A stretch of 64,000 bases of DNA. Origin: Peloplasma aerotolerans (GTDB lineage Bacteria > Bacillota_I > Bacilli_A > Acholeplasmatales > Acholeplasmataceae). The position numbers and the translations under genes are program-made. Positions 8,893 to 18,115 of this stretch are shown here, piece by piece. Location: contig NZ_JASCXW010000006.1 of NCBI RefSeq assembly GCF_030012175.1, positions 1-64,000 of the forward strand, written 5' to 3'. Position 1 is the stretch's first letter; every line of letters begins with the position of its first letter. Under the pieces are notes generated by a model. It was not told where the DNA came from. It saw nothing but the letters and a program-made list of their open reading frames with translations, and made no database searches.

Positions 8893-10752
8893 TTAACTAA
8901 ACGTTATATTGTTTATCATGAGTGCCCAATTCCAATATGGGGTTGATTCAACACCTTGAAGCTTGCTATTGAATATGTCATAATATTGGTTTGAATATAG
9001 AGGTACGTTAGGAATTAATGTATTCCATCTAATTTGATACTTTCTCCATAGTTCCAGGTATGTTTCTTTATCATTAGGATCAAGTTCTCTCATAGCAACT
9101 GTTAATTCATCAAGTGTCATTAATCCATTTTCTTCATTTAGAAGCGCTGCAGGATTTTCTGGACTATCTTCTAATTGATGACCATTTCTCCAAGTACCTA
9201 GGAAATCTGTATGCCAACTATAATATGGGTCGTAAACGACAGTAAAGTTAGTTGCTAAACTGAAGACATGATATAGTTTTTCTGACTCTTCTAGCTCATA
9301 TGCATAATAGTAATGATCAAGTAGTGTATCAAATGATCTTTCAATATATTCATACAATATACCAGCTTTTTGGATACTGTCATCAAACAAAACAAAATTA
9401 TTAACTGAGCAATTAGGTGTACTTAAATGATTGATTTTCAAAACTTCACCATTTTCATTATGTCGATAGTATTCGCTATCTACAAGAGCTTTACCTGTAT
9501 CAAATGGGGTTGTTCCATCACTTTCATATATCCAATCTGTTTCATCTAAATTATTGTTTGCGTCATCTAGCGAGTATGCATACTGATTGATGTTTTCATC
9601 AATCCACGCTTCACTTCGAATATACATCCATTGTGCAAAACTATATTCTGAATATGTTAGTGAACCATAACCATCAAGAATGTGATTAAGAAAAGATTCG
9701 CGGTTTGCTAGATAAGCAATTGCCTGACGGACTTTATAATCTTGGGTAGGACCGAAGTGGGCTTGCATAACTAATACACCATAGCCATTACGTGAATAGT
9801 AGTTTGTGTTTGTTGCCAAAGATGCTTCTGCAGCTTGGATTTTACTACCTTCAATGACATCTACAACTAAATCTATTTCACCTTCAATCACTAAATCAAC
9901 ATCTAAAGTTTGATTTACTTTTTTGATGATGATGTTTTTAATCGAAGGGGTATCTCCATAAACATTGCCCTTGAAATAATCATTTTTCTCTAATGTGACA
10001 ACTTGGTCAATAAAACTAATAAACCTATAAGGTCCACATGTTACGGTAGGTACATATCTGTAACCACCAATCTTTGAAATACTTGGAACTAGATCAAATC
10101 CTTCAACACTAATTCTAGTACCCTGATTATTAGAATCTATTATCGCTTCTTCAGGTGCTAAAACATGCCGCGGTAGTGGACTAACCGCTACATGAAGAGT
10201 TTCATAAAAATATGGCAACAACTCTCCTTTAATCGTTAATGAAAATGAAAATTCATTAATGAGTTTTACACCATGAAATCTAGTGTTAGCAGATGTTACA
10301 TCTAATCGGTACTCTTCATAACCAACAAGTGATTCCCCTAATGTTGATGAGGCACCAGCGGTTATCCATTCTTTAGAAGCTTGAAGTAATAAACTAAACA
10401 CATAATCACTTGCTGTCACTTTTTCTCCATCAGACCATTTGAGGTCATCATGAATAATAAATGTATATGTTTTATCACCATTTGAAGCTAAAGATGTTGT
10501 TACAGTTTCAACGACTGTTTCATTTAAGATGATCTCACCGTGTTCAGTTATTGTATAGGTTTCATATCCATGTATTAAATCTTTAACCCAACCATCATAC
10601 TTATTATTACCAAATCCTACCATAAAACTACCACTTATTTCAGCAGCTCCAACAACTAAGGTTTGATGATGATCACTTTTACATTGAGCGAATGTAAATG
10701 TAGCAAAGACTAAAATAACAATCATCATAGTTTTACGACAAATACTTTTCAT
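8893..10752 (-). CDS. Oligopeptide/solute-binding protein of ABC transporter (family 5)
   Basis: 619 residues from the chosen start. The ATG at 10752 has AAGGAGG directly upstream; the in-frame Met 14 codons earlier has none. The signal peptide ends in FAQC, so export is clear but the -1 residue Q is unusual for a lipobox and lipidation is less certain. The body matches OppA/DppA-type periplasmic proteins, e.g. the segment LKWSDGEKVTASDYVFSL. No permease or ATPase lies beside it, so it may deliver substrate to an importer elsewhere. Only limited similarity to the binding protein at 52,728. A LacI-type palindrome lies at its transcription start. Confidence 0.85.
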   Translation of the reverse strand: MKSICRKTMMIVILVFATFTFAQCKSDHHQTLVVGAAEISGSFMVGFGNNKYDGWVKDLIHGYETYTITEHGEIILNETVVETVTTSLASNGDKTYTFIIHDDLKWSDGEKVTASDYVFSLLLQASKEWITAGASSTLGESLVGYEEYRLDVTSANTRFHGVKLINEFSFSLTIKGELLPYFYETLHVAVSPLPRHVLAPEEAIIDSNNQGTRISVEGFDLVPSISKIGGYRYVPTVTCGPYRFISFIDQVVTLEKNDYFKGNVYGDTPSIKNIIIKKVNQTLDVDLVIEGEIDLVVDVIEGSKIQAAEASLATNTNYYSRNGYGVLVMQAHFGPTQDYKVRQAIAYLANRESFLNHILDGYGSLTYSEYSFAQWMYIRSEAWIDENINQYAYSLDDANNNLDETDWIYESDGTTPFDTGKALVDSEYYRHNENGEVLKINHLSTPNCSVNNFVLFDDSIQKAGILYEYIERSFDTLLDHYYYAYELEESEKLYHVFSLATNFTVVYDPYYSWHTDFLGTWRNGHQLEDSPENPAALLNEENGLMTLDELTVAMRELDPNDKETYLELWRKYQIRWNTLIPNVPLYSNQYYDIFNSKLQGVESTPYWNWALMINNITFS

Positions 10753-10791
10753 ACTCCCCCTCCTTTTTATTAGGTTTTCCATTACATTTTT

Positions 10792-10819
10792 CATAATCGT
10801 TTATGTTAGATATATTATA
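10792..10819 (-). promoter_or_regulatory. Promoter with LacI-type operator for the orphan binding protein
   Basis: Minus-strand -10 box TATAAT (10814-10819); the -35 is weak. Just downstream, over the expected start site, lies CATAATCGTTTATG (10792-10805). It is an inverted repeat (CATAA/TTATG) containing AANCGNTT, the usual centre of LacI-family operators. Its TAATCG-TTTA core resembles the site at 34,515. Confidence 0.55.
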
Positions 10820-10874
10820 CACCTTTTTTTTATCTCAATTTATAATTTATACAATTTAATAAAATATAATAAGC

Positions 10875-10906
10875 AAAAAACACTGTAAACATAAGTGTCA
10901 CAGTGC
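10875..10906 (-). terminator. Terminator of stand-alone GH65 gene
   Basis: CACTGT / ACAGTG (10881-10886, 10900-10905) with an inner ACA/TGT pair, followed by TTTTTTG on the minus strand. Confidence 0.75.
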
Positions 10907-10916
10907 TCTTCTATAT

Positions 10917-13163
10917 TTAAAATGATATCATCTCAAACTCATGTTCTTGGTCAATAATTACTTTTTGTCCATAAATCATCACCGTTAGTGGTGCATTTGT
11001 CTTGATATTGATTTTTTGTTGATTAAGTGATAGGTCTATAGATACACCTTGATACAATATCGTTGTCTTTGCTTTCTTAATTTCAGTTTGATAAGCTGGA
11101 TTTATCAACAAAATCTTATTCATTCTAATACCAAACAATCCATAAATCAACATTAAGTAGCTACCGCCTAAGTTTGCTACATGTAACCCATATCTTGTAA
11201 ACTTCTTAACATCCATTAAATCAAATTCAGTTACCGCTTTGAAATATTTATAGCCTAATTCATGATGTCCTAAATGATATGCAGCGATACCATAAATACA
11301 TTTGGAAAGACTTGAATCATGAGTTGTTCTTTTCAAGTAATACTCAAATGTATTTTGATATAAAGTTTTGTCATGTTCATCAAGTAATACTAAAGCAATC
11401 ATTGTATCTGCTTGTTTTAAGACTTGATGTTTATATATATATAATGGGTGATAGTTTAATAGTAAGGGAAAGTTTTGTTTCGGAATGCCTTCAATATCTA
11501 ATTCTTTTTTACTCATAAATGATGCATCTTGTTTAATAACATTGCTCTCTTGATTGACAAGAAGCGTCATTTGTTTAGCTGCTTTTTTCATAAGTTCTAA
11601 GTCATTATTTGTTATATCAATACGCTCTAAAAGCGCGTTTAATGAATCTTTATGTTCTGTTATAAAATCATATGTGTACTCAAAATGCGCTTTTGCCATA
11701 CGATTTGTATAGTAATTGTTATCAACAATTGCTGAATACTCATCTGGACCTGTCACACTATTTAAGTGGAATGATTGATTTTGGAAATGTCCGTAATCTA
11801 ACAAGAAAATAGCTGTTTCTAGTAATATTTCTGCACCATAATCAGTCATAAACTCTAAATCGTTGGTTGCTTCAAAATATGATTTAATTGCAAATGCAAT
11901 ATCGCTATTGATATGGATTTGTGCACTGCCAGCTGGATAATATGGGGAGGCTTCTTTGCCATTAATGGTTCTCCAGGGTATTTTAGCACCTCTAGTTCCT
12001 CCTAAGTTTTTAGCCTCTAATCTAGCATGATGTAGCGTTTGGTAACGATACATTAATAAGTTTTTAGCTTTTTGTGGCTGTGTCAAGATAAAAAATGGTA
12101 ACAAATATATTTCCGTGTCCCAAAAGTAATGACCTTCATAACCTTCTCCTGTTATACCTTTAGCAGCAATACTCGTACTTGGTTGAACACCACCACTCAA
12201 GTTCAATTGATAGATATTAAAGTGAAGTGCTTGTTCTATCCTTGTATCATCAACTTGAATATCTGATTTTGACCAAAAATCTTTTCTTATGATAGTTTCT
12301 GTTTCTACATAATCTTCGAATTTACGTAAGTTTTTTAAATCTTCATCCATTGCTTGATCAAAATCATCGGTTTCTAAATCTGTATAGTAAAGTTGATATT
12401 TGGTCAGAGAAATATCAATATTAGGTTTTAAATCATAAATCATAGAGGCATGAACCTCATCATCTTCAACTTTGTAATCTAACGGTTGATCATGAGTCAT
12501 GCATACTCTTGCGCTTAGTGAAGTGTTTGTTGTTCTAGCTGTTAAGTAAGCAAAGTCATGGTCTGCATGAATTTGTTCTATATCTAAATCTTTGGTTGCA
12601 TAGGGTAATCTAGGGTCGAGTGGATGCGCCTTTTTTTCTAAAGGCATTCTTAAATATGAAGTTAACCTGATTTTTCCTTGGTAATTATTCGACTTAACTT
12701 TTAGTCTTGAAACAACCATGTTAATATCGTATGGAACTATTTTTTCTTCAACGATTTGAAATTCATATCCGTGTTTGGTTAAATAAGTTGCTTTACGAAA
12801 TGTCGTGCCTTGGTTCATATCTAGATTTCTATCTAGTTCAATGAATTCTGCATGACTTAAATCAATAACCTCATCATCAGACTCAATCTTAATATAAGAC
12901 GCATCTGGTAAATTAACAATTGTTTGTCCTACTTGTGGAAATTGCTTATAGTTTTCTTCATATTTATAAGGATATGTATTATAAAAACCATTAACTAGCG
13001 TTTGCGGATAATCATACATTCCATAACCTTCAATAAAGTGACCTCTTGTCCCAAGCACACCGTTTGCTAAAGCAAAAATAGTCTCATCTGTCATGAGTTC
13101 TTCATATGATTTTCTATTCTTTCTTTCAATGATTAAATTATTTTGTTGTTTAGTTTTCTTCAT
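10917..13163 (-). CDS. GH65 glycoside phosphorylase (maltose/kojibiose phosphorylase type)
   Basis: Cytoplasmic inverting phosphorylase splitting an alpha-glucosyl disaccharide with phosphate to give beta-glucose 1-phosphate and a sugar. 748 residues, the normal size, with N-terminal beta-sandwich, (alpha/alpha)6 barrel and small C-terminal beta domain. GPDEY around residue 472 holds the catalytic Glu; FWDTE and LKQADT form the sugar and phosphate sites. The start at 13163 has AGAGGG five bases upstream; the Met eight codons earlier lacks one. Linkage (alpha-1,1 to alpha-1,4) cannot be read from sequence. It stands outside the large operon but would share its beta-phosphoglucomutase. Confidence 0.92.
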   Translation of the reverse strand: MKKTKQQNNLIIERKNRKSYEELMTDETIFALANGVLGTRGHFIEGYGMYDYPQTLVNGFYNTYPYKYEENYKQFPQVGQTIVNLPDASYIKIESDDEVIDLSHAEFIELDRNLDMNQGTTFRKATYLTKHGYEFQIVEEKIVPYDINMVVSRLKVKSNNYQGKIRLTSYLRMPLEKKAHPLDPRLPYATKDLDIEQIHADHDFAYLTARTTNTSLSARVCMTHDQPLDYKVEDDEVHASMIYDLKPNIDISLTKYQLYYTDLETDDFDQAMDEDLKNLRKFEDYVETETIIRKDFWSKSDIQVDDTRIEQALHFNIYQLNLSGGVQPSTSIAAKGITGEGYEGHYFWDTEIYLLPFFILTQPQKAKNLLMYRYQTLHHARLEAKNLGGTRGAKIPWRTINGKEASPYYPAGSAQIHINSDIAFAIKSYFEATNDLEFMTDYGAEILLETAIFLLDYGHFQNQSFHLNSVTGPDEYSAIVDNNYYTNRMAKAHFEYTYDFITEHKDSLNALLERIDITNNDLELMKKAAKQMTLLVNQESNVIKQDASFMSKKELDIEGIPKQNFPLLLNYHPLYIYKHQVLKQADTMIALVLLDEHDKTLYQNTFEYYLKRTTHDSSLSKCIYGIAAYHLGHHELGYKYFKAVTEFDLMDVKKFTRYGLHVANLGGSYLMLIYGLFGIRMNKILLINPAYQTEIKKAKTTILYQGVSIDLSLNQQKINIKTNAPLTVMIYGQKVIIDQEHEFEMISF

Positions 13164-13536
13164 ATGAACCCTCTTTCTCGTTTTCATTAATCTTTATATG
13201 GCAAAATCCACGCATGAAAACGTTCATACGTGGGTGATATTAATATGTGCTAAATCTATCTTAAATAGTTTTTTTATCAAAACAAAATCACTCCTGGCAG
13301 GTTGCTTTTCATTGATGTGTCCCACTCCCCATTATATAAAAAAAATGGAAAAACAGCAAATATCAGAGGTTTTATGGCTGAAACTTGCTGTATTTCTATT
13401 AATATGTTAAAAATCATATATTATGTAAGAATGCAATTCCATTTGAAAATTCAAACGAAAAAATTGATTAATTTTGAATGTTTGATATACTGATGTTAGA
13501 CATTCATCTATATATAAGGATGTAGGGAGTCAAAAT
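13164..13536. promoter_or_regulatory. Divergent promoter region between GH65 gene and methyltransferase gene
   Basis: This 373-base gap holds no gene. Minus strand: -10 TATAAT (13331-13336) with a weak -35 TTGCTG (13354-13359) and 17-bp spacing, giving the GH65 gene a leader of about 160 bases. The leader contains an 11-bp hairpin CCACGTATGAA/TTCATGCGTGG (13208-13233). Plus strand: -35 TTGATT (13464-13469), 16 bp, -10 TATACT (13486-13491) for the methyltransferase. An inverted repeat TTTGAA-AA-TTCAAA (13442-13455) lies upstream of the latter. Confidence 0.5.
13353..13391. repeat. Inverted repeat ACAGCAA / TTGCTGT
   Basis: Seven-bp perfect arms 25 bases apart; the minus-strand arm is followed by TTTTCC and a T-run. 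It could be a terminator-like or attenuator structure, but the proximal arm also overlaps the presumed -35 box of the GH65 promoter, so its role is uncertain. Confidence 0.35.
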
Positions 13537-14118
13537 ATGGTATCCTTCTACGATTCATTCATGGTTCTATTTGAAAAACGATTTCTACGTAAAGCAAGAC
13601 AAAGCATTTTATCTAAAGCATCAGGCCGTGTGCTAGAAATCGGTGGTGGTACTGGTCTCAATCTTATGCAATATCATTTTGATATTATTGATTCATTAAT
13701 CATTACTGATATAGATATTGATAAAAGATTAATCAAGCGTGTGCAAAAACATCCTCATCAAGACAAGATAAAAATAAACGAAACATCTGTAGAAAATCTA
13801 TCTTTTCCAGATGCTTCATTTGATACTGTTATTTTTACTCTAGTATTTTGCACTGTTACAGATGTTAATCAAGGCTTGCAAGAAATAAAAAGAGTGCTTA
13901 AAGATAATGGAAGGTTGTTATTTATTGAACATATCCATCCTAGAAAAAAATCTTTAAGAACCATTTTTAATTGGATTAATCCAGTCTGGAAAAAAATATC
14001 ATCTGGCTGTAATTTAAATAGAGACATCAAAACTTCATTGGAAGAAAATGGGTTTACGATTGGTGAGTACCAATATTTAACCAAACAGATATTTGTTGGT
14101 GGTTGTGCAAAAAAATAA
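13537..14118 (+). CDS. Class I SAM-dependent methyltransferase
   Basis: 193 residues with SAM motif I VLEIGGGTG, the acidic loop after strand 2 (ITDIDID) and the late motif LKDNGRLLFIEHI. The C-terminal part (NPVWKKISSGCNLNRD) resembles the UbiE/METTL7-like group acting on lipids or small thiols; the substrate is unknown. ATG at 13537 follows TAGGGAGT. Monocistronic, converging on the nagB remnant with no obvious terminator between. Confidence 0.85.
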   Translation: MVSFYDSFMVLFEKRFLRKARQSILSKASGRVLEIGGGTGLNLMQYHFDIIDSLIITDIDIDKRLIKRVQKHPHQDKIKINETSVENLSFPDASFDTVIFTLVFCTVTDVNQGLQEIKRVLKDNGRLLFIEHIHPRKKSLRTIFNWINPVWKKISSGCNLNRDIKTSLEENGFTIGEYQYLTKQIFVGGCAKK

Positions 14119-14165
14119 TCCACATATCATCAATCGATATCAGAATTATTTTAGTTGTTTATTTA

Positions 14166-14519
14166 TTATTTTAATTGACTTGCTGCATTTTCATCTATAA
14201 TCACTGTGCAATCAGGATGTAGTTGAAGAATTGATGCTGGCAAGTTTTTTGTTACCTTACCTTTAATCATTTTACGAATAACACTTGCTTTTTCCTTACC
14301 TGAGGCAATAAGTACGATTTTCTTAGAATACATAATATTTTTTATGCCCATGGTTATTGCATACTTAGGTACTTCATCAAGGCTATCAAAAAATCTAGAA
14401 TTATCTAGTCTAGTTTGCTCATCTAGGGTTACGATAAATGTTTCATTTCCTAAAGGTGTTCCAGGTTCATTAAAGCCTATGTGACCATTGGTTCCTATAC
14501 CTAAAATCTGAACATCCAT
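14166..14519 (-). pseudogene. nagB: Glucosamine-6-phosphate deaminase, C-terminal fragment
   Basis: 117 residues equal to the second half of NagB (normally about 240). The block [15 protein letters not shown] and the C-terminal helices are clear. The first half, including the substrate phosphate loop, is missing. Upstream the frame meets a stop after three codons, and the next 90 bases are a gap plus another gene's terminator. There is no ribosome site. A deletion has removed the 5' half, so the fragment should be inactive. Confidence 0.8.
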
Positions 14520-14573
14520 TAATGATGGTCATTTTATCGCAAATGTAAAAATTTTTTCATGTTTCTTCGAATA

Positions 14574-14610
14574 AAACAAAAAAAGTCTTGCAAAGGAGGA
14601 TGCAAGACTT
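14574..14610 (-). terminator. Terminator of GGDEF gene
   Basis: Perfect 10-bp arms AAGTCTTGCA / TGCAAGACTT (14583-14592, 14601-14610) followed by TTTTTTTG on the minus strand. Confidence 0.9.
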
Positions 14611-14616
14611 ATAGCA

Positions 14617-16044
14617 TTATATTGATACTTTACCGTTCTTTTTATCTTCATACATGCGCTGATCTGCAATACGCATAATGCCTAAGATTTCTTTTTCATC
14701 TTCAGGATAACTTGCTACACCACACCCAAATCCAACGATATGTTCTACGTTTTCATATACAAAAGTTCTTTTTAGAGCTGCTTGTCTTATACGCTGTAAT
14801 ATGATTTGTCCTTTTTCAAGGTTAGCATTTGACATCGTCAACACAAACTCATCTCCACCAGTTCTAGATAAAACATCGTTATCTCTAATGTTATCTTTAA
14901 TAATCGTTGTGAAATGTCTCAATAATTCATCCCCAACATTATGACCATATGTATCATTAATTTGTTTTAAATTGTTAATATCCATCACAGCGATGCAAAA
15001 CTCTTTATCAGTTTTTTTTGCTTCCTCAAATATATCATGCAAAGTTTTTTCATGATGTTTTCTTGAATAGACTCCTGTAAGTGTATCGTATTTTGATAAA
15101 TTATAAATTTTTTCAACCAACAAATGATTGTTAAGTGCTATTTCAATTTGAGAGGCAAAATGTTTAACATAACTTTTATCCTGTTCGTCAAATGCATCAT
15201 AATCCTCTATATTATCTAAGTTAATAAAACCATAAATCGTGTCATTTAAGACAAATGAACAAGTGAGAACTGATTTTGCTGTCAATGCATCATGGTCTTC
15301 CATAGATTTTGTTGTTTCTGCTTTTAAGTTTCTCTTATTAAATGTTTTGATATCACTAATAACAATAGGTTCATATAATACACCTAATTTAAACTGATAC
15401 ATGTCTTCAAAATATAGATCTATTTTCTTTAAGCTTGCTAAATCATATCCTACTGCTGCCTTAAATTCCATGCGATCGTCATTTCTTATTAAAATGCTGC
15501 CTGATTGTGCTTTGGGAATTATTTGAACTGCTTTTTCTAAAATAGTTTGCAATATTTGATCTAAATTATCATTAATCAACATGCTTGTTGTAATCTCAGA
15601 CATTGATTTAGTTATTTTTGAATATAGATTCAGTTGATTATATCTGCCCATCAAAATTTGATAATCGATACGTTCAGATTGAATTGCTTTTTCAAAATAC
15701 CTGAGGAAAAAAATAATTAACCCAAAGACAAAAATTAGATTCATTTGAAGTTCTAGTTCTCTAACATTATCTACAAATAGAGTGGCAACATTGTATATAG
15801 AAATAAATAACAATGAGGAAATTGCACCTAATATTTCATGTGTGAAAAATAAAATAACAAATAGAATTAAAAGTATCGGAACCACAATGTATGCGAACTT
15901 TGCAAAAGATGATAAGCTGCTATAAACAGGGTATTTTCTAATGACTATCGTAAAAAGAATAATTGCAAATGTGTAAATAACGGCAGCAAAACGAACAATT
16001 CTTTTCGCTTTTGGTATGATATCCATATAATTATATGCTTTCAT
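14617..16044 (-). CDS. Membrane GAF-GGDEF diguanylate cyclase
   Basis: Makes the second messenger cyclic di-GMP from GTP. 475 residues: about four or five membrane helices (1-115), a GAF sensor domain (about 150-305) and a C-terminal GGDEF domain. The active-site motif GGDEF is at 396-400. The inhibitory RxxD site (RDND, 387-390) is five residues before it, so feedback control by product is expected. ATG at 16044 follows AAAGGGTG. Monocistronic. No EAL or HD-GYP phosphodiesterase and no PilZ receptor is seen in the window. Confidence 0.92.
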   Translation of the reverse strand: MKAYNYMDIIPKAKRIVRFAAVIYTFAIILFTIVIRKYPVYSSLSSFAKFAYIVVPILLILFVILFFTHEILGAISSLLFISIYNVATLFVDNVRELELQMNLIFVFGLIIFFLRYFEKAIQSERIDYQILMGRYNQLNLYSKITKSMSEITTSMLINDNLDQILQTILEKAVQIIPKAQSGSILIRNDDRMEFKAAVGYDLASLKKIDLYFEDMYQFKLGVLYEPIVISDIKTFNKRNLKAETTKSMEDHDALTAKSVLTCSFVLNDTIYGFINLDNIEDYDAFDEQDKSYVKHFASQIEIALNNHLLVEKIYNLSKYDTLTGVYSRKHHEKTLHDIFEEAKKTDKEFCIAVMDINNLKQINDTYGHNVGDELLRHFTTIIKDNIRDNDVLSRTGGDEFVLTMSNANLEKGQIILQRIRQAALKRTFVYENVEHIVGFGCGVASYPEDEKEILGIMRIADQRMYEDKKNGKVSI

Positions 16045-16185
16045 GCAATCACCCTTTCTTTCAAAATTCTTTCAACCTTATTTTATCATGTTTTGAAGTT
16101 CAAAGTATATTATTAATAAACATGTAAGAAACATCACAAATAAGTAAGTATTTAAATATATGTATTCTAAATAGTCGATTTTATT

Positions 16186-16214
16186 TTAAGAATATCCACG
16201 AAATATAGTATAAT
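16186..16214 (+). promoter_or_regulatory. Promoter of the 235-aa membrane protein gene
   Basis: -35 TTAAGA (16186-16191), 17-bp spacer, -10 TATAAT (16209-16214). Confidence 0.6.
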
Positions 16215-16282
16215 GTTACAGAATATAAACGATACGAAAAGTGTTGATAGTGATATAAACTACAAAGGAAAAGGACATTACT

Positions 16283-16990
16283 ATGGAGACAACAGTCAAA
16301 AATAAACCAAATAACATCATGTATTTGGTTTTTGCTATGGTAGCATTTGGTTTTTTAGGGTTAGAATTTGGTGTGCTCTTAATTTCAAGAATCATCGATG
16401 GCAGAAGTTTAGCACAAATCGGCAACTGGCCAATTCATTGGTATGGAGCTATCGCTCATTGGGTCATCACAATCATTGTATGGTTGATTGGTGTATATCT
16501 TATTTACTTGTGGGCAAAAAAGAAAGACATTATTAAAGACCTAATTGATTTTAAACTTTCAAATAGAGTCTTTTATTTAGTCATTATAGCAATCCTAACT
16601 GTGATTGCTTCAGCAATGGTGCAAATGTTTATCAGTGGTGCACAATTTCCTCAAGTTTTTAGTGAATACAAAGGATTTGAAATCATGTATGGAGATAAAG
16701 CATTTATCGTCACTTTGTTTCAAGTGTTATACTACTTTGCAGAGATGTTGCTCGTTTTTGTTATGATTGTGCTTTTTCAAAAGTTTGGTGAAGGAGTTTT
16801 TAAAAACACATATATTCCATATGGCAGTATTGGTTTGATGTTGACCTGGGGTATGATTCATTTCATATCACATCCAGCAGGTGCATTAGGCGTGACGATA
16901 TGGGCTCTTGTTCCTGGGGTACTTTATGTATATGGCAAAAAAAGTTTCTTACCTGTTTATTTATTGCTTGTTCTAGGATTCATTTTATAA
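16283..16990 (+). CDS. Polytopic membrane protein, possibly CPBP-like
   Basis: 235 residues with about seven hydrophobic helices. Late helices carry WGMIHFISHPAGALG, which recalls the conserved His of CPBP intramembrane proteases. The paired-Glu motif of that family is not clear, so function is open. RBS AAAGGA. It stands alone, with its own promoter and a terminator shared with the convergent LacI operon. Confidence 0.6.
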   Translation: METTVKNKPNNIMYLVFAMVAFGFLGLEFGVLLISRIIDGRSLAQIGNWPIHWYGAIAHWVITIIVWLIGVYLIYLWAKKKDIIKDLIDFKLSNRVFYLVIIAILTVIASAMVQMFISGAQFPQVFSEYKGFEIMYGDKAFIVTLFQVLYYFAEMLLVFVMIVLFQKFGEGVFKNTYIPYGSIGLMLTWGMIHFISHPAGALGVTIWALVPGVLYVYGKKSFLPVYLLLVLGFIL

Positions 16991-17006
16991 GCAATCATCA
17001 TATATA

Positions 17007-17039
17007 TCAAAAAGTCTCCCTAATTGGAAGACTTTTTTT
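17007..17039. terminator. Bidirectional terminator
   Basis: AAAAAGTCTCC / GGAAGACTTTTT with one bulge. T-runs are present on both sides, so it serves the membrane protein gene (plus) and the lacI end of the glucan operon (minus). Confidence 0.8.
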
Positions 17040-17043
17040 ATGG

Positions 17044-18075
17044 TTATATTTTTTTTGTACTGCCCCTAATAATTAATTTTGATTTTACCATTTGTGAATC
17101 TGTTGTTCTTGTATTGGCTAGTATATCTTTCATAATCAAATTAGCAGCTATTTCTCCTTTTTTTGAAATAAACTGTCTGATGGTTGTTAAACCTGGTGAA
17201 GTAAATGATGCCGCTTGAATATCATCGAAGCCAACAATAGATAATTCATCCGGTATCTTCTTACCTGCATCTTGGCATGCTTTCATAATACCTAACGCTA
17301 CAATATCAGCATCAACAACTAAAGCTGTTAAATCAACTTTTTCTTTCATTAAGCGTTGTGCGAACTTAACGCCACCTTCAAAAGTTGTTAATGTCTCAAA
17401 AACACAATCATTATTGATTTTTAAATTACCCTCAAGCATGGCTTTACCGTAACCTAAGTATCTATTATTATGAATTGGAGATTCTTTAATTGATCCACCA
17501 ACAAATCCGATTTTCTTATGACCTAAACCAATTAAATGTTTTGCTGCTAGATAAGAACCTTCTGCATCATCAGTGTTTACAGAATGGAAGTCATTAGCAT
17601 ATGTTTCATAAATATCAGTTAATACAGTTGGTATACCTAATGCTTTAACTTCTTCGTAAATATCAGGTGGGTAAGAACCTAACAAGATGATGCCATCTAA
17701 ACCACGACTTTTAATCCAGTTCTTATATTTACCTTTAACTTGAATACCTGATAATAAAATATCATATCCGTATGAAGCGATAACTTTATGTATTTCCCCT
17801 AAATATTCAGCAAAAAAAGGATTGGTTTCTAAAAGAGTTCCTGTTGTATCAGATGGAGCAATCAGCGGTAATGTTACACCAATCAGTTTTGTTCTTCCAT
17901 TTGATAAAGATCTAGCGTTGATACTTGGAATATAATCCAAATCAGCCATAATCTTTCTAACACGCTCTTTAGTCTTTTCAGAAACTTTATCTACATCATT
18001 AATGACATATGAAACTGTTGCTGTTGAAACGCCAGCTAATCTTGCAATTTCAGCAATATTCGTTTTTTTTGTCAT
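17044..18075 (-). CDS. LacI-family transcriptional regulator
   Basis: 343 residues. The N-terminal helix-turn-helix (IAEIARLAGVSTATVSYVIN) and hinge (IPSINARSL) are followed by a periplasmic-binding-like sugar domain to the end. It is the last gene of the alpha-glucoside operon and most likely its regulator. A TATAAT in the 40-base gap before it may give an independent transcript. Candidate operators with the AANCGNTT centre sit at 34,494-34,530 and at 10,792. The effector is probably the imported glucoside or a phosphorylated product. Confidence 0.92.
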   Translation of the reverse strand: MTKKTNIAEIARLAGVSTATVSYVINDVDKVSEKTKERVRKIMADLDYIPSINARSLSNGRTKLIGVTLPLIAPSDTTGTLLETNPFFAEYLGEIHKVIASYGYDILLSGIQVKGKYKNWIKSRGLDGIILLGSYPPDIYEEVKALGIPTVLTDIYETYANDFHSVNTDDAEGSYLAAKHLIGLGHKKIGFVGGSIKESPIHNNRYLGYGKAMLEGNLKINNDCVFETLTTFEGGVKFAQRLMKEKVDLTALVVDADIVALGIMKACQDAGKKIPDELSIVGFDDIQAASFTSPGLTTIRQFISKKGEIAANLIMKDILANTRTTDSQMVKSKLIIRGSTKKI

Positions 18076-18115
18076 ACTTCTCCTTTTTTAAACTTATTCT
18101 ATTTATATTATACAC

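Noticed and set aside
13198-13493. Two small plus-strand reading frames (70 and 63 aa)
   Set aside because: They lie in the promoter gap, overlap each other in different frames and lack ribosome sites; Cys-rich composition is not protein-like.
13869-14123. 84-aa reading frame opposite the methyltransferase
   Set aside because: No ribosome site; antisense to conserved SAM-domain codons.
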